The notes: generated from the letters alone by a model not told the origin. Positions 37,634-45,923 are shown, counted from the first letter of the stretch. The stretch is DNA of 64,000 bases from Poriferisodalis sp022821985 (GCF_965219595.1 NZ_OZ244781.1:558001-622000); one strand, 5' to 3'. Numbers and translations: made by a program.

Positions 37634-40177
37634 CTACTGGCGGACGCGCTGGTTGGTGGGGTCGTAGAAGCTGCGGATCGAGGGCGTGGCGGCAATGCGG
37701 CGGCCGGCGATCTCGATGTCGAAGCTGCCGGCTTCGAGCCAAGACTTGGTGACGGCCTGCGGCTCAGGGTCGGCCGCGGTCGGATGCGTCACGTAGCCCA
37801 TCGCCAGGCAGCGGTCTTCGGTGTAGCTCCACATGGCCGACGTGACCCGTCCGACGAGCTCGCCGTCGCGGCGGATCGGTTCGTCGTGGTAGGCGAGCAG
37901 GTCGGGGTCTTCGAGACGGAACTGGATGAGCCGCCGCGTGCGGGGCTCGTGGCGCTGTGCCTCCAGCGCGGCGCGGCCGATGAAATCCCGCTGCTTGTCC
38001 CACGCGATCGCGAAGCCCAGACCGGCCTCCAGTGGCGTGTCCTCGTCGCTGATGTCGTGGCCCCAGTGGCGGTAGCCGCATTCCAGGCGCAGCGTGTTCA
38101 TGGCGTGATAGCCGGCGTGCGCCAGATCCAGACCGTCGGCGGCTGCGGCAGCGTCCCGCAGTGCCTCGTACACCGCGACTGCTCGCTGGTTGGGCACATA
38201 GAGCTCCCAGCCGAGCTCTCCCACATAGCTCATGCGAACGGCCAGCACCTCCATCGGGCCGTCTGCTGTCGCGACATCGATGTGCTGAGCACTGCCGAAG
38301 CCGAACGACTCGTTGTCGAGCGGGGCGTCGGTGACGCGGCTCAGCAGCTCGCGTGAGCACGGCCCCATTAGCCCCAGCACCGCCCAGTCGTCAGTGACAT
38401 CGGCGATCTCGACATCTCTGCCGCGGCAGTGTCGCCGCAGCCATGCCCAGTCCCGGGTCTGGCAGGCAGCCGACGTGACCACCCAGAAGTCGTCATCGCC
38501 GAGCCGGGTGACGGTCAGGTCGGCTTCGATGCCGCCGCGCTCGTTGCACCACTGGGTGTAGACGGCACGCCCGGCAGGCACATCGATGTCGGCGACGCTG
38601 AGCGTGTCGAGCACATCCAGTGCGTCTGGGCCCCGCACCGTGAACTTGACGAACGACGACTGGTCGAACACCGCCACGCCGTTGCGGACGGCATCGCACT
38701 CGCGGCCTGCGTTGGCCCACCAGTTCTGCTTGCCGTAGCTGTAGCGGTACTCCCGCTCCTGGCCGGGCTCGGCGAACCAGTTGGCCCGCTCCCAGCCCGC
38801 CGTCTCGCCGAACACGGCGCCCGTCGCATCCATGGCGTCGTGCAGTGCCGAGCGGCGCTGGTCACGGGCGCTCGTGTACTGGAAGAACGGCCAGTGCATC
38901 GCGTACAGCAGTCCGAGGCTCTCGCTGATGCGCTCGCCCAGATACGTCTCGTCGGCCTGGAACGGCATGGCCCGGCGGATGTCCACTGCGCACAGGTCCA
39001 TCGGCGGCTGCCGGTCTGCGATCCAGTCGGCGAGCACCCAACCCGCCCCGCCGGCGGACTGGATGCCCACGGAGTTGAAGCCCGCAGCCACGAAGCAGCC
39101 GTCGACCTCGGGTGCCTCGCCGAGGTAGTAGGTGCCATCAGGAGTGAACGATTCGGGGCCGTTGAAGAACAGCTGCACTCCGCAGTCGGCGAGCACCGGC
39201 ACGCGGTGGCACGAACGCTCATAGACGGGGCCGACATGGTCCCAGTCCTCGTCCAGCGTGCCGAACTTGAAGTTGCGCGGGATGCCGCCGAGGCGCCACA
39301 CCTTGGCTGCCGGTTCGAAGAAGCCGACCATCAGCTTGCCGGTCTCTTCCTTGAAATAGGTGTAGTTGGTGGGGTCGCGCACGATGGGCGTGGAGGTGTC
39401 GAGCCCTTCGAGCGGCTCGGTAACTACGTAGAAGTGCTCGCACGCCTGCAGCGGAACGTTCACGCCGATCTGTGCGGCCAGATGGCGAGTCCACATGCCC
39501 GTGGCCAGCACCACGGTCTCGGTCTCGATGAGGTGGTCGCCCCCGGCGGCGCCGCCTGCCGGCTCAGTCCGGACACCGCTGATGGCACCGTTGCGGGTCT
39601 CGAGCCCGGTAACGGCAACGCCCTCGATGACGCGGCACCCGCGAGCACGTGCGCCCTTGGCCAGCGCCATCGTGACGTCGACCGGTGACACCATCCCGTC
39701 GTCGGGCAGGTACAGCGCGCCGACGAGGTCGTCGGTTCGCATCAGCGGCCACATCTGCGACAGCTCGTCCATGTCGAGCTCGCGGGACTCGACACCGATG
39801 GACCTGCCCATGGATGCGCCGCGCAGGATCTCCTCCCAGCGCTCGCCGTCGGATGCCACCGAGATCGAGCCCGGCGCCCGGAATCCCGTGGCCTGACCCG
39901 TCTCGTCCTCGAGCGCTTCGAACAGGCGCACGGTGTAGGTCGCCAGCTTGGTCAGGCTGTAGGTGGACTTGAGCTGCGCGGCCAGACCCGCGGCATGCCA
40001 GGTGGTGCCCGAGGTGAGCTGGTTCTGTTCCAGCAGCAGCACGTCGGTGATGCCTCGCCGCACCAGGTGGTATGCGACGGCGCACCCCACCACGCCGCCA
40101 CCCACGACGACGACTTCAGCACGATCTGGGAGAGAGCGATCGCCAAGGGCGCGCCCGGGTGATGTTTGTTCTGCCAT
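37634..40177 (-). CDS. Dimethylglycine/sarcosine dehydrogenase-like flavoprotein with GcvT domain (copy 2)
   Basis: 847 residues with the same architecture as copy 1. The dinucleotide motif is VVVVGGGVVGCAVAYHL, and covalent-FAD-type His61 lies in TSGTTWHAAGL. The middle segment has FNGPESFTPDGTYYLGEAPE and NSVGIQSAGGAGW, and the GcvT half has FDQSSFVKFTVRGPDALDVL, SYVGELGWELYVPN and YRHWGHDISDEDTPLEAG. The two proteins are clearly diverged paralogues, so they probably act on different N-methyl amines or successive steps (for example dimethylglycine then sarcosine). The gene begins 10 bases after the hydroxy-acid dehydrogenase, with GAGGCGG upstream of the ATG. Confidence 0.9.
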   Translation of the reverse strand: MAEQTSPGRALGDRSLPDRAEVVVVGGGVVGCAVAYHLVRRGITDVLLLEQNQLTSGTTWHAAGLAAQLKSTYSLTKLATYTVRLFEALEDETGQATGFRAPGSISVASDGERWEEILRGASMGRSIGVESRELDMDELSQMWPLMRTDDLVGALYLPDDGMVSPVDVTMALAKGARARGCRVIEGVAVTGLETRNGAISGVRTEPAGGAAGGDHLIETETVVLATGMWTRHLAAQIGVNVPLQACEHFYVVTEPLEGLDTSTPIVRDPTNYTYFKEETGKLMVGFFEPAAKVWRLGGIPRNFKFGTLDEDWDHVGPVYERSCHRVPVLADCGVQLFFNGPESFTPDGTYYLGEAPEVDGCFVAAGFNSVGIQSAGGAGWVLADWIADRQPPMDLCAVDIRRAMPFQADETYLGERISESLGLLYAMHWPFFQYTSARDQRRSALHDAMDATGAVFGETAGWERANWFAEPGQEREYRYSYGKQNWWANAGRECDAVRNGVAVFDQSSFVKFTVRGPDALDVLDTLSVADIDVPAGRAVYTQWCNERGGIEADLTVTRLGDDDFWVVTSAACQTRDWAWLRRHCRGRDVEIADVTDDWAVLGLMGPCSRELLSRVTDAPLDNESFGFGSAQHIDVATADGPMEVLAVRMSYVGELGWELYVPNQRAVAVYEALRDAAAAADGLDLAHAGYHAMNTLRLECGYRHWGHDISDEDTPLEAGLGFAIAWDKQRDFIGRAALEAQRHEPRTRRLIQFRLEDPDLLAYHDEPIRRDGELVGRVTSAMWSYTEDRCLAMGYVTHPTAADPEPQAVTKSWLEAGSFDIEIAGRRIAATPSIRSFYDPTNQRVRQ

Positions 40178-40187
40178 CAGTGCCGCC

Positions 40188-41426
40188 TCAGACGCGTTCG
40201 AGCAGGTCGGGGGTCAGGTCCGCAGTGGAGCGAACGCCATTCAGACGCATCGTGCGGGTCATCCCCTCGACGAAGTAGTTGAGCACCCAGTCGACGCCGG
40301 TCTCGCCGGCCGCGCCGAGCGCATACAAGTACGCCCTGCCGATCATCGCCGAGTCGGCGCCCAGCGCCAGCGCCTTCACGATGTCGCTGCCGCGCCTGAT
40401 GCCCCCGTCGCAGATCACCTCGCAGCGATCGCCGACCGCCTCGCGGATCGCCGGCACGCACTCCACCGGCGCGGGCGCCCCGTCGAGCTGGCGGCCGCCG
40501 TGATTCGACACGATCACTGCGTCGAGCTCCATGTCGGCGGCGATCTTGGCGTCGTCGGGCGACAGCACGCCCTTCAGCATCACCGGGCCGTCCCAGCGCT
40601 CGCGGAACCACTCGATGTCATCCCACGACAGCGATGGATCGAATTGGCTGTTGATGTAGTCGGCCAGCGCCACGGCATCGCCGCCGTCGCCGCCCGTTGC
40701 CCCTTCACAGTTGGACAACTTGATGGGCTCGTTGCTGAGGAAGTCCAGCAGCCAGCGCGGATGCATCAGCCCGTCGATGATCGTGTCGGGACCCAGCTTG
40801 GGCGGGAGGCTGAAGCCGTGGCGGACGTCGCGCTCGCGGCGGCCGAGCACCGCTGTGTCGACTGTGATCATGATCGCCTCGTAACCGGCCGCCGCTGAAC
40901 GCTTGAGCAGGTCGGCCATCAACTCGCGGTCGCGCCAGACGTACACCTGGAAGAACTTCCTGCCGTCGCAGACGTCAGCGACCTCCTCGACCGAGCGCGT
41001 CCCCATCGTCGACAGCGAGTACGGGATGCCGGCACGTTCGGCAGCGCGGGCCACGGCCAGCTCGCCTTGAGAATGAGCGATGCGATCGAAGCCGGTCGGC
41101 GCAATCACGAGCGGGATCGGCACCTCTTGGCCGAGCACTTTGCCCGAGATGTCCACCTCAGTCACGTCTCGCAGCACACGGGGCCGGAACTGCCAACGGT
41201 GGTAAGCGGAGACGCTGCGCTCTGCGCTGATCTCGTCTTCAGCGGCGCCGTCGATGTAGTCGAAGCAGCCACCTGGCATCCGGCGCTTGGCCATGCGGCG
41301 CAAGTCGGATACGTCGGCGGCGCGGATCAAATGCCGCTTGTCCGCGTCGCGTTCGAACTCGCCGAACTGCATGACGCTGCGGGCCGATTCGTAGGCCTGC
41401 GACACCCATTTCGTCAACCCCGCCAT
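40188..41426 (-). CDS. FMN-dependent alpha-hydroxy-acid dehydrogenase
   Basis: 412 residues from ATG 41,426; the frame stays open further upstream, but that sequence overlaps the divergent aminotransferase and looks like shadow. It belongs to the lactate/glycolate/mandelate oxidising family. It has PGGCFDYIDGAAEDE, the FMN-site segment LVIAPTGFDRIAH, YSLSTMGTRSVEEVAD, FQVYVWRDRELM, IMITVDTAVLGRRERDVRHGF, the catalytic His in SNHGGRQLDGAPAPVE, and DGGIRRGSDIVKALALGA. The acceptor is not evident. First gene of the minus-strand run with the two amine dehydrogenases and MttB, so it may handle glycolate or another C2/C3 product of that pathway. Confidence 0.9.
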   Translation of the reverse strand: MAGLTKWVSQAYESARSVMQFGEFERDADKRHLIRAADVSDLRRMAKRRMPGGCFDYIDGAAEDEISAERSVSAYHRWQFRPRVLRDVTEVDISGKVLGQEVPIPLVIAPTGFDRIAHSQGELAVARAAERAGIPYSLSTMGTRSVEEVADVCDGRKFFQVYVWRDRELMADLLKRSAAAGYEAIMITVDTAVLGRRERDVRHGFSLPPKLGPDTIIDGLMHPRWLLDFLSNEPIKLSNCEGATGGDGGDAVALADYINSQFDPSLSWDDIEWFRERWDGPVMLKGVLSPDDAKIAADMELDAVIVSNHGGRQLDGAPAPVECVPAIREAVGDRCEVICDGGIRRGSDIVKALALGADSAMIGRAYLYALGAAGETGVDWVLNYFVEGMTRTMRLNGVRSTADLTPDLLERV

Positions 41427-41434
41427 AAACGCGA

Positions 41435-41444
41435 ACTCTACGAT
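41435..41444. promoter_or_regulatory. Overlapping divergent -10 boxes
   Basis: Only 24 bases separate the divergent starts at 41,426 and 41,451. TACGAT (41,439-41,444) lies 6 bases before the plus ATG. TAGAGT on the minus strand (41,440-41,435) lies 8 bases before the minus ATG. The two boxes share two bases, so polymerase could hardly occupy both at once. Both transcripts would be leaderless or nearly so. Confidence 0.5.
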
Positions 41445-41450
41445 GTCGCA

Positions 41451-42740
41451 ATGGCCACAACCGCCGACCTCGCGGAGCGCTACCGGGCTGTCCTGCCCAG
41501 CTTCATCAGCCCCTTGTACGCCCAGCCGATCTCGATCGAACGCGGCGAGGGGAGCTACGTCTTCGACAACGAGGGCAGCCGCTACCTGGACTTCTTCGGC
41601 GGCGTGCTCACGACCATGATCGGGCACGCCAATCCCGCCGTCGTCGAGGCCGTGCAGTCCCAGGCAGCCAAGGTGATGCACACCTCGACGCTGTACCTGA
41701 ACGAGGAGATGATCTCGTTCGCCGAGGAGGTCGCCGCCGTCTCGGGCATCGCGGATCCGCGGGTGCTGTTCACCACCTCGGGCAGCGAGGCGAACGACAC
41801 CGCGATCCTGCTGGCGACCAACTACCGCAACAGCAACCAGGTGCTGGCGATGCGCAACAGCTACCACGGCCGCTCGCTCACCGCCCAGGCCATCACCAGC
41901 CACAGGGGGTGGTCCACCACCAGCCACAGCGGGCTCGACGTGCATTTCGTGCAAGGCGGCTACCGGCTGCGCAGCCCATTCCGCGACCTCGACGACGATG
42001 CCTTCACCAATGCTTGCGTGGAGGATCTCGTCCAGCTCATCGACATGACCGACTCTGGGGGGTTCTCAGCATTGATAGCCGAGCCCATCCAGGGGGTCGG
42101 GGGGTTCGCCGTGCCTCCGGACGGCTTCTTCGGGGCGCTGGGCAAGGTGCTGCACTCCGAGGGAATCCTGTTCATCTCCGACGAGGTGCAGACCGGCTGG
42201 GGCCGCACCGGGGAGAACTTCTGGGGCTACGAGGCCCACGGCATCACCCCCGACGCGATCACCTTCGCCAAGGGCGTCGGCAACGGCATCACGCTGGCCG
42301 GGATCGTGGCGCGTGCCGAACTCATGAACTGCCTGACCCGCACGTCGTTCACCACGTTCGGCGGCAACCCCCTCTCGACGGCAGCGGGCCGTGCCACGTT
42401 GCGGTACGTGCTCGAGAACGACCTGCAGGGCAATGCCGCTGCGCGGGGGGCGCAGATGGCTGAACGGCTGGCGCCGGTGTGCGATGCGTCGCCTCACGTC
42501 GCCGAGCTGCGCGGCAAGGGACTCATGCAGGGCATCGAGTTCTGCCACCCCGGCAGCATCGAACCAGACGCGGCAACGTCGACGGCCGTAGTGGACGCCG
42601 CCAAGGAACGCGGCCTGCTCGTGGGCAAGGGCGGCCTGTACGGCAACGTCATCCGCATCACCCCGATGCTGAACGTGACCGAAGCCGAGCTGGACGAGGG
42701 CTTCGACATCCTCGTGCAGGTGATCGAAGCGCTCGACTGA
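41451..42740 (+). CDS. Class III PLP aminotransferase (AGXT2/omega-type)
   Basis: 429 residues. It has FDNEGSRYLDFFGGVLTTMIGH, FTTSGSEANDTAILLA, the PLP-stacking segment NSYHGRSL, AEPIQGVGGFAVPPDGFF, ISDEVQTGWGRTGENFWGYE, the Schiff-base lysine in ITFAKGVGNGITLAG and TTFGGNPLSTAAG. The order is typical of alanine-glyoxylate aminotransferase 2-like enzymes. It should move an amino group to pyruvate or glyoxylate, suiting an operon neighbour that oxidises amines or hydroxy-acids. The ATG follows TACGAT by 6 bases. Its last 34 bases, through the stop, belong to a 39-bp repeat that recurs at 47,013, so the 3' end seems to be the target of an inserted islet. Confidence 0.9.
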   Translation: MATTADLAERYRAVLPSFISPLYAQPISIERGEGSYVFDNEGSRYLDFFGGVLTTMIGHANPAVVEAVQSQAAKVMHTSTLYLNEEMISFAEEVAAVSGIADPRVLFTTSGSEANDTAILLATNYRNSNQVLAMRNSYHGRSLTAQAITSHRGWSTTSHSGLDVHFVQGGYRLRSPFRDLDDDAFTNACVEDLVQLIDMTDSGGFSALIAEPIQGVGGFAVPPDGFFGALGKVLHSEGILFISDEVQTGWGRTGENFWGYEAHGITPDAITFAKGVGNGITLAGIVARAELMNCLTRTSFTTFGGNPLSTAAGRATLRYVLENDLQGNAAARGAQMAERLAPVCDASPHVAELRGKGLMQGIEFCHPGSIEPDAATSTAVVDAAKERGLLVGKGGLYGNVIRITPMLNVTEAELDEGFDILVQVIEALD

Positions 42741-42745
42741 GCCGA
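42707..42745 (+). repeat. 39-bp direct repeat, left copy (candidate att site)
   Basis: Perfect 39-base match to 47,013-47,051. It covers the last codons ILVQVIEALD, the stop of the aminotransferase and five bases beyond. The sequences diverge after these bases. Such gene-end duplications mark islands that restore the target gene's 3' end on integration. Confidence 0.8.
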
Positions 42746-42896
42746 ACATCGTCCGCCGAGTCTCAGACCAAGCAGGCGGCGGCGACGAATCGCCCATGCC
42801 TCACGCCCACAGAGCGTCAAATCTGTTGGCCAAGGTTGATTTCGAGCCGTATCTGAAACGTTCGTATTGTATACGTCTACGGACGTGACGTCAACC

Positions 42897-42912
42897 GGCC
42901 TGCGGGCAGGCC
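42897..42912. terminator. Stem-loop abutting the recombinase stop
   Basis: GGCCTGCGGGCAGGCC is a perfect palindromic stem immediately after the recombinase stop codon. No T-run follows on the minus strand, so it is either a weak terminator or a recombination-related structure. Confidence 0.35.
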
Positions 42913-43644
42913 TCACACGGCCTGCCGCGGCGGCGCACCGGTATCGCCGGGCAACCCGTGAGCCTTTCTGTGCGCCTCGGCGCGGGCGCAGGCCGCTGCG
43001 TCGTGCGCGACAGTGCGCAGCAGCGACTGCGCCGAAGAGCGTGTCCAGACGGTCTTGCCGGTAGGCGTCGGGATCCCGAGCGAAGTGAGCTCGGCGGCGA
43101 TCTGGCCGTGGCTGGCGCCCTCAGCGCGGCGCCGCGCGGCGAGCTCTTTGGTGGCCTTGCCGTGGCGGCTGGGCCGGCCGAGGCGCACGCCGCGGCTGCG
43201 GACCACGGCGAGCGCGTCGGTGGTGCGGGCGCGTGCCATGGCGGCTTCGAACTCCGCGACGAGGCCGCGAAGCCCAATGAACAGACGGCCCTCCGGGCCT
43301 GCGATGCCGACTGGCAGGTCAAGAGCGACAAGAGTCCAGCCCTCGTCCTGGGCGCGCTCGTGCAGATGCAGCAGCTCGAGAAGCGAACGCGCGAGCCGGT
43401 CCGACCTGGCCACAACGAGCACGTCGAGCCGGCCGCGTGCCAGCCGGTCGAGCGCTGCGGCCAGCTTGGGCCGCCGCTGGGCAGGCACCGTGCCCGACAC
43501 GGCGTCGTCGGTGATGCGCTCCGCGACCTGCCAGCCGCGCAGCCGGGCCTCGCGGCCGACCGCCTGGTGCTGGGCGTCGGTGCTGAACCCCGACTGGGCC
43601 TGCGCGCCGGTGGACACCCGCGCATAGGAGACGACCCTCAACAT
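42913..43644 (-). CDS. Serine recombinase (resolvase/invertase family)
   Basis: 243 residues. The N-terminal resolvase domain has the catalytic serine in VSYARVSTGAQ (Ser11 from this start), then FSTDAQHQAV, VSGTVPAQRRPKL, LVVARSDRLARSLLELL and FEAAMARARTTDAL. A Hin-like helix-turn-helix follows (ASHGQIAAELTSLGIPTPTG). It should cut and rejoin DNA through a phosphoserine link. I choose ATG 43,644 because TATGTT stands exactly 6 bases before it; ATG 43,671 adds nine residues. It lies at the inner edge of the left direct repeat and is the best candidate for moving the islet. Confidence 0.9.
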   Translation of the reverse strand: MLRVVSYARVSTGAQAQSGFSTDAQHQAVGREARLRGWQVAERITDDAVSGTVPAQRRPKLAAALDRLARGRLDVLVVARSDRLARSLLELLHLHERAQDEGWTLVALDLPVGIAGPEGRLFIGLRGLVAEFEAAMARARTTDALAVVRSRGVRLGRPSRHGKATKELAARRRAEGASHGQIAAELTSLGIPTPTGKTVWTRSSAQSLLRTVAHDAAACARAEAHRKAHGLPGDTGAPPRQAV

Positions 43645-43656
43645 ATCACGAACATA
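43645..43656 (-). promoter_or_regulatory. Leaderless -10 of the recombinase
   Basis: On the minus strand TATGTT (43,656-43,651) is followed by CGTGAT and then the ATG, which fits the TANNNT-N6-start pattern seen at several genes in this window. Confidence 0.5.
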
Positions 43657-43809
43657 CGTTTGGTTATTCATGGGCGCGGACCGTACCCGAAACCAACGAT
43701 TCGCGGACGCGTCGCCCGCACGGGCGGCACAGATGCATGGGTCCCCCCGCAGCGGGCGACGCAACCGCGGATCACCACCGCAACCCGCTACCTGCCCAGA
43801 GGAACCGAC

Positions 43810-45081
43810 ATGCCAAGACGAACCCTCGCAGCGCTCGCCGCGCTGCTTGTCGCCGCGTCCACGCTCACCGTCATCGCGGCATCGCCCGCCGGCGCTCACA
43901 CGCAGACCAAGCGCTACTGCGCGTTCGATCCGTTCTCCGGAAACCAGTGCTGGACCGAGAACGTCGCACACAAGCACGCCCCGCCGCCGACCTGCGGCGA
44001 GGGGATGCTCGGCACCTACCCGAACTGCTACCCGGCCCCGTCCACCAACGAGAACCACGACCCCAACGCCGACAAAGACGACGACAGCGACGGCGGCGAT
44101 GACTCCGGCGACGGCGACGGCGACGGCGGAGGTGATGACTCGGGCGGCGGCGACAGCGGTGATGACGACACGGGCAGCGGCGACGGCGGAGGTGACGACT
44201 CGGGCGGCAGCGACGATGACAGCACCCACACCGACAGTGGCGATAGCGGCGACAGCGGTGATGACGACACGGGCAGCGGCGACAACAGCGGCGACGACTC
44301 CGGCGGCGACGGCGGCAACCAGAAGGGCACGCGTCAGAACCGCGGCACGACCACCCCAACCACCAGCACCGATCCCTGCAAGACATGGGTTAGCAACACA
44401 CGCGACGCGCTCCACACTGCCAACCCTGACGGCACCTACAACGTCAGCCCTGCCCCGTCTGGATGCAGATCCTCGAACCAAGAAATCCTTGCCTACATCA
44501 AGGTCTTGGGCGACGCTGCAGCGAGTGAAATCCGCGACATTTTGGAGGATTGGAGAGAGTCCACCCAAGGGGTAGCGGAACTCAACGACGCAGACCGTGA
44601 GGCGGCCATCAACGAATACAAAAAGGCTTGGAACGAGCTGCCCACGCCGGTGAGGAAGGTGGGCGAGGTGACAGCCACGTACGCAGGCTGCTCGGTGCTG
44701 GCCGGCGCTGCGTACTCCGCAGTTTTTAGGGGCAAGCCAGCGGCTGGCGCGAAGATTGCGCAGCATGCCGCCGGCCTCGGGTGCAATATCGGTTTGGAGC
44801 TAATTCCTCCGATTGACGACAGCGGCCCCAATGATGACGGCTCGGGTGGTTCCGGGGGCGGCTCGGGTGGTTCCAGGGGCGGCTCGGGCGGCTCGGGCCA
44901 GCAGCCGACGCCTGATCCGAACGATCCCGACGGCGACTACGACGGCAACGGCGAGACCGAGCACCACGAACTGGAGCGGGCGGGTCAGAGGCTCGAGGAT
45001 GGGGAGATCACCGGTGAGGACTTCATCCGGATTTGGCGCAAGTACGCCTGCGACAGCGGCGACACGTTCGAATGCAGGTGA
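43810..45081 (+). CDS. Secreted Asp/Gly/Ser-rich protein with C-terminal EF-hand
   Basis: 423 residues; the start is set by AGAGGA 6 bases before the ATG. A clear signal peptide (RRTLAALAALLVAASTLTVIAASPAGA) precedes a short Cys-containing domain (YCAFDPFSG, CWTEN, CGEGM, NCYP). Next is a low-complexity stretch of Asp, Gly and Ser (about residues 90-175) built from repeated DDDTGSGD and GGGDDSGG units. A helical segment of about 120 residues with Cys pairs follows, then a Gly/Ser linker. Near the C-terminus DYDGNGETEHHE (376-387) fits a canonical EF-hand calcium loop. The acidic repeat may also bind calcium. I know no family for the whole. First cargo gene of the islet. Confidence 0.8.
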   Translation: MPRRTLAALAALLVAASTLTVIAASPAGAHTQTKRYCAFDPFSGNQCWTENVAHKHAPPPTCGEGMLGTYPNCYPAPSTNENHDPNADKDDDSDGGDDSGDGDGDGGGDDSGGGDSGDDDTGSGDGGGDDSGGSDDDSTHTDSGDSGDSGDDDTGSGDNSGDDSGGDGGNQKGTRQNRGTTTPTTSTDPCKTWVSNTRDALHTANPDGTYNVSPAPSGCRSSNQEILAYIKVLGDAAASEIRDILEDWRESTQGVAELNDADREAAINEYKKAWNELPTPVRKVGEVTATYAGCSVLAGAAYSAVFRGKPAAGAKIAQHAAGLGCNIGLELIPPIDDSGPNDDGSGGSGGGSGGSRGGSGGSGQQPTPDPNDPDGDYDGNGETEHHELERAGQRLEDGEITGEDFIRIWRKYACDSGDTFECR

Positions 45082-45110
45082 GGCGGTAAACGACGATCAA
45101 CACCCCGAAC

Positions 45111-45122
45111 TACCCTGACACC
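45111..45122 (+). promoter_or_regulatory. Leaderless -10 of small membrane gene 1
   Basis: TACCCT is followed by GACACC and the ATG. The bases CCTGACACCATGA recur before the next small gene at 45,390-45,402, suggesting duplicated promoter-start regions. Confidence 0.5.
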
Positions 45123-45362
45123 ATGACGACGAACACAGCCGCCCCGGCTGAGTCGAGATGGCAAAGGCTCGCTTTGCGAGCAGGTGTTCTCGTGGTCGTA
45201 GCCATCCTCGTCAGGACGACGGCAAGGCTCTACATCGACTCAATGCCGCTGCGCCTTGCGATTGCTGGCCTCGGGTGGTTCGTCGTGTCGGCCGGCATAG
45301 ATGCTGCTGTCAAATCTGCTCGACGTAGGCGGCAACAAGAGACCGAGCGGGCTGCGGTTTGA
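45123..45362 (+). CDS. Small two-helix membrane protein 1
   Basis: 79 residues: polar N-terminus, hydrophobic segments VLVVVAILV and LRLAIAGLGWFVVSAGI, then a basic, Glu/Ala-rich tail (SARRRRQQETERAAV). The architecture is shared with the two following small genes, so they look like tandem paralogues. No family recognised. It has a leaderless-type start and follows the EF-hand protein by 41 bases. Confidence 0.65.
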   Translation: MTTNTAAPAESRWQRLALRAGVLVVVAILVRTTARLYIDSMPLRLAIAGLGWFVVSAGIDAAVKSARRRRQQETERAAV

Positions 45363-45398
45363 TCGGGCTGAGGCTCGGCGGCTGGCTGTCCTGACACC

Positions 45399-45629
45399 AT
45401 GAGCACCGCCGACACGCTGGCATCCCGGCAAGAGACAGGCCGCTCTTGGTTTTGGCCGGTTTTCTTGGCTGTGCAAGCAATCCAATTTTTCGTGAGTCGC
45501 CTCACGGGTTTGCCTTGGTGGGTGCTCAGCGCTCCCGTGGTAGTCATCGCGGCCCTTGTCGCCGCCTACTACTGGGCGAAGAACCGCCGTCGTGAGGCTG
45601 AGGCGGCTGCTGGGGTTTCGTCGGGCTGA
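45399..45629 (+). CDS. Small two-helix membrane protein 2
   Basis: 76 residues: polar N-terminus, hydrophobic WFWPVFLAVQAIQFFV and WWVLSAPVVVIAALVAAYYW, then NRRREAEAAAGVSSG. The tail resembles those of its neighbours. The start has the same CCTGACACC leader as protein 1, although its -10 (TGTCCT) departs from TANNNT. No family recognised. Confidence 0.65.
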   Translation: MSTADTLASRQETGRSWFWPVFLAVQAIQFFVSRLTGLPWWVLSAPVVVIAALVAAYYWAKNRRREAEAAAGVSSG

Positions 45630-45666
45630 CGTTCGGCGCTGCCCGGCGTTGCGCCGGGCCGGTGCC

Positions 45667-45679
45667 TAGCCTCGCCGGC
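45667..45679 (+). promoter_or_regulatory. Leaderless -10 of small gene 3
   Basis: TAGCCT is followed by seven bases and a GTG at 45,680, close to the pattern at the other islet genes. Confidence 0.4.
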
Positions 45680-45923
45680 GTGAGCCGGATCGAGGGGCTT
45701 TTGGGCGACCCGACTCCGAGGCCGCGCGCCTTCAATCGTGATTGTGTTCGGCGGCCTCGCATTGCTTTACGCCGACGTATCGCCGCTCATCGGTCTGACT
45801 GCCGCGCTGGCAGCCCTCGCCGCTGTGCTGTGCTTCGGGGGCACGTCGTATCGACGGTTCGTGAGGCAGTGCAGAGAGACTGAGGCAGCGGCGCAGGGGG
45901 CGGCCGGGTCGGAGGCCGGTTGA
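45680..45923 (+). pseudogene. Small membrane protein 3, probably frameshifted
   Basis: The promoter-supported GTG at 45,680 opens a polar N-terminus (SRIEGLLGDPTPRPRAF). The two hydrophobic helices and tail (IVIVFGGLALLYADV, LIGLTAALAALAAVLCFG, RETEAAAQGAAG) lie in another frame beginning near 45,735. Joined by a one-base indel, the product would match proteins 1 and 2 in plan. Alternatively the membrane part starts by itself at GTG 45,738 (61 residues). A sequencing error cannot be excluded. Confidence 0.45.

Noticed and set aside
41427..41954. Upstream extension of the hydroxy-acid dehydrogenase
   Set aside because: It overlaps the divergent aminotransferase, lacks family similarity, and the internal ATG gives the normal family length.
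42958..43809. N-terminal extension of the EF-hand protein (frame open from 42,958)
   Set aside because: The extension is antisense to the serine recombinase. A signal peptide and ribosome site mark the start at 43,810.
44090..44330. CRISPR or tandem-repeat array in the Asp-rich gene
   Set aside because: The repeats are in-frame codons for Asp, Gly and Ser without unique spacers of fixed length.
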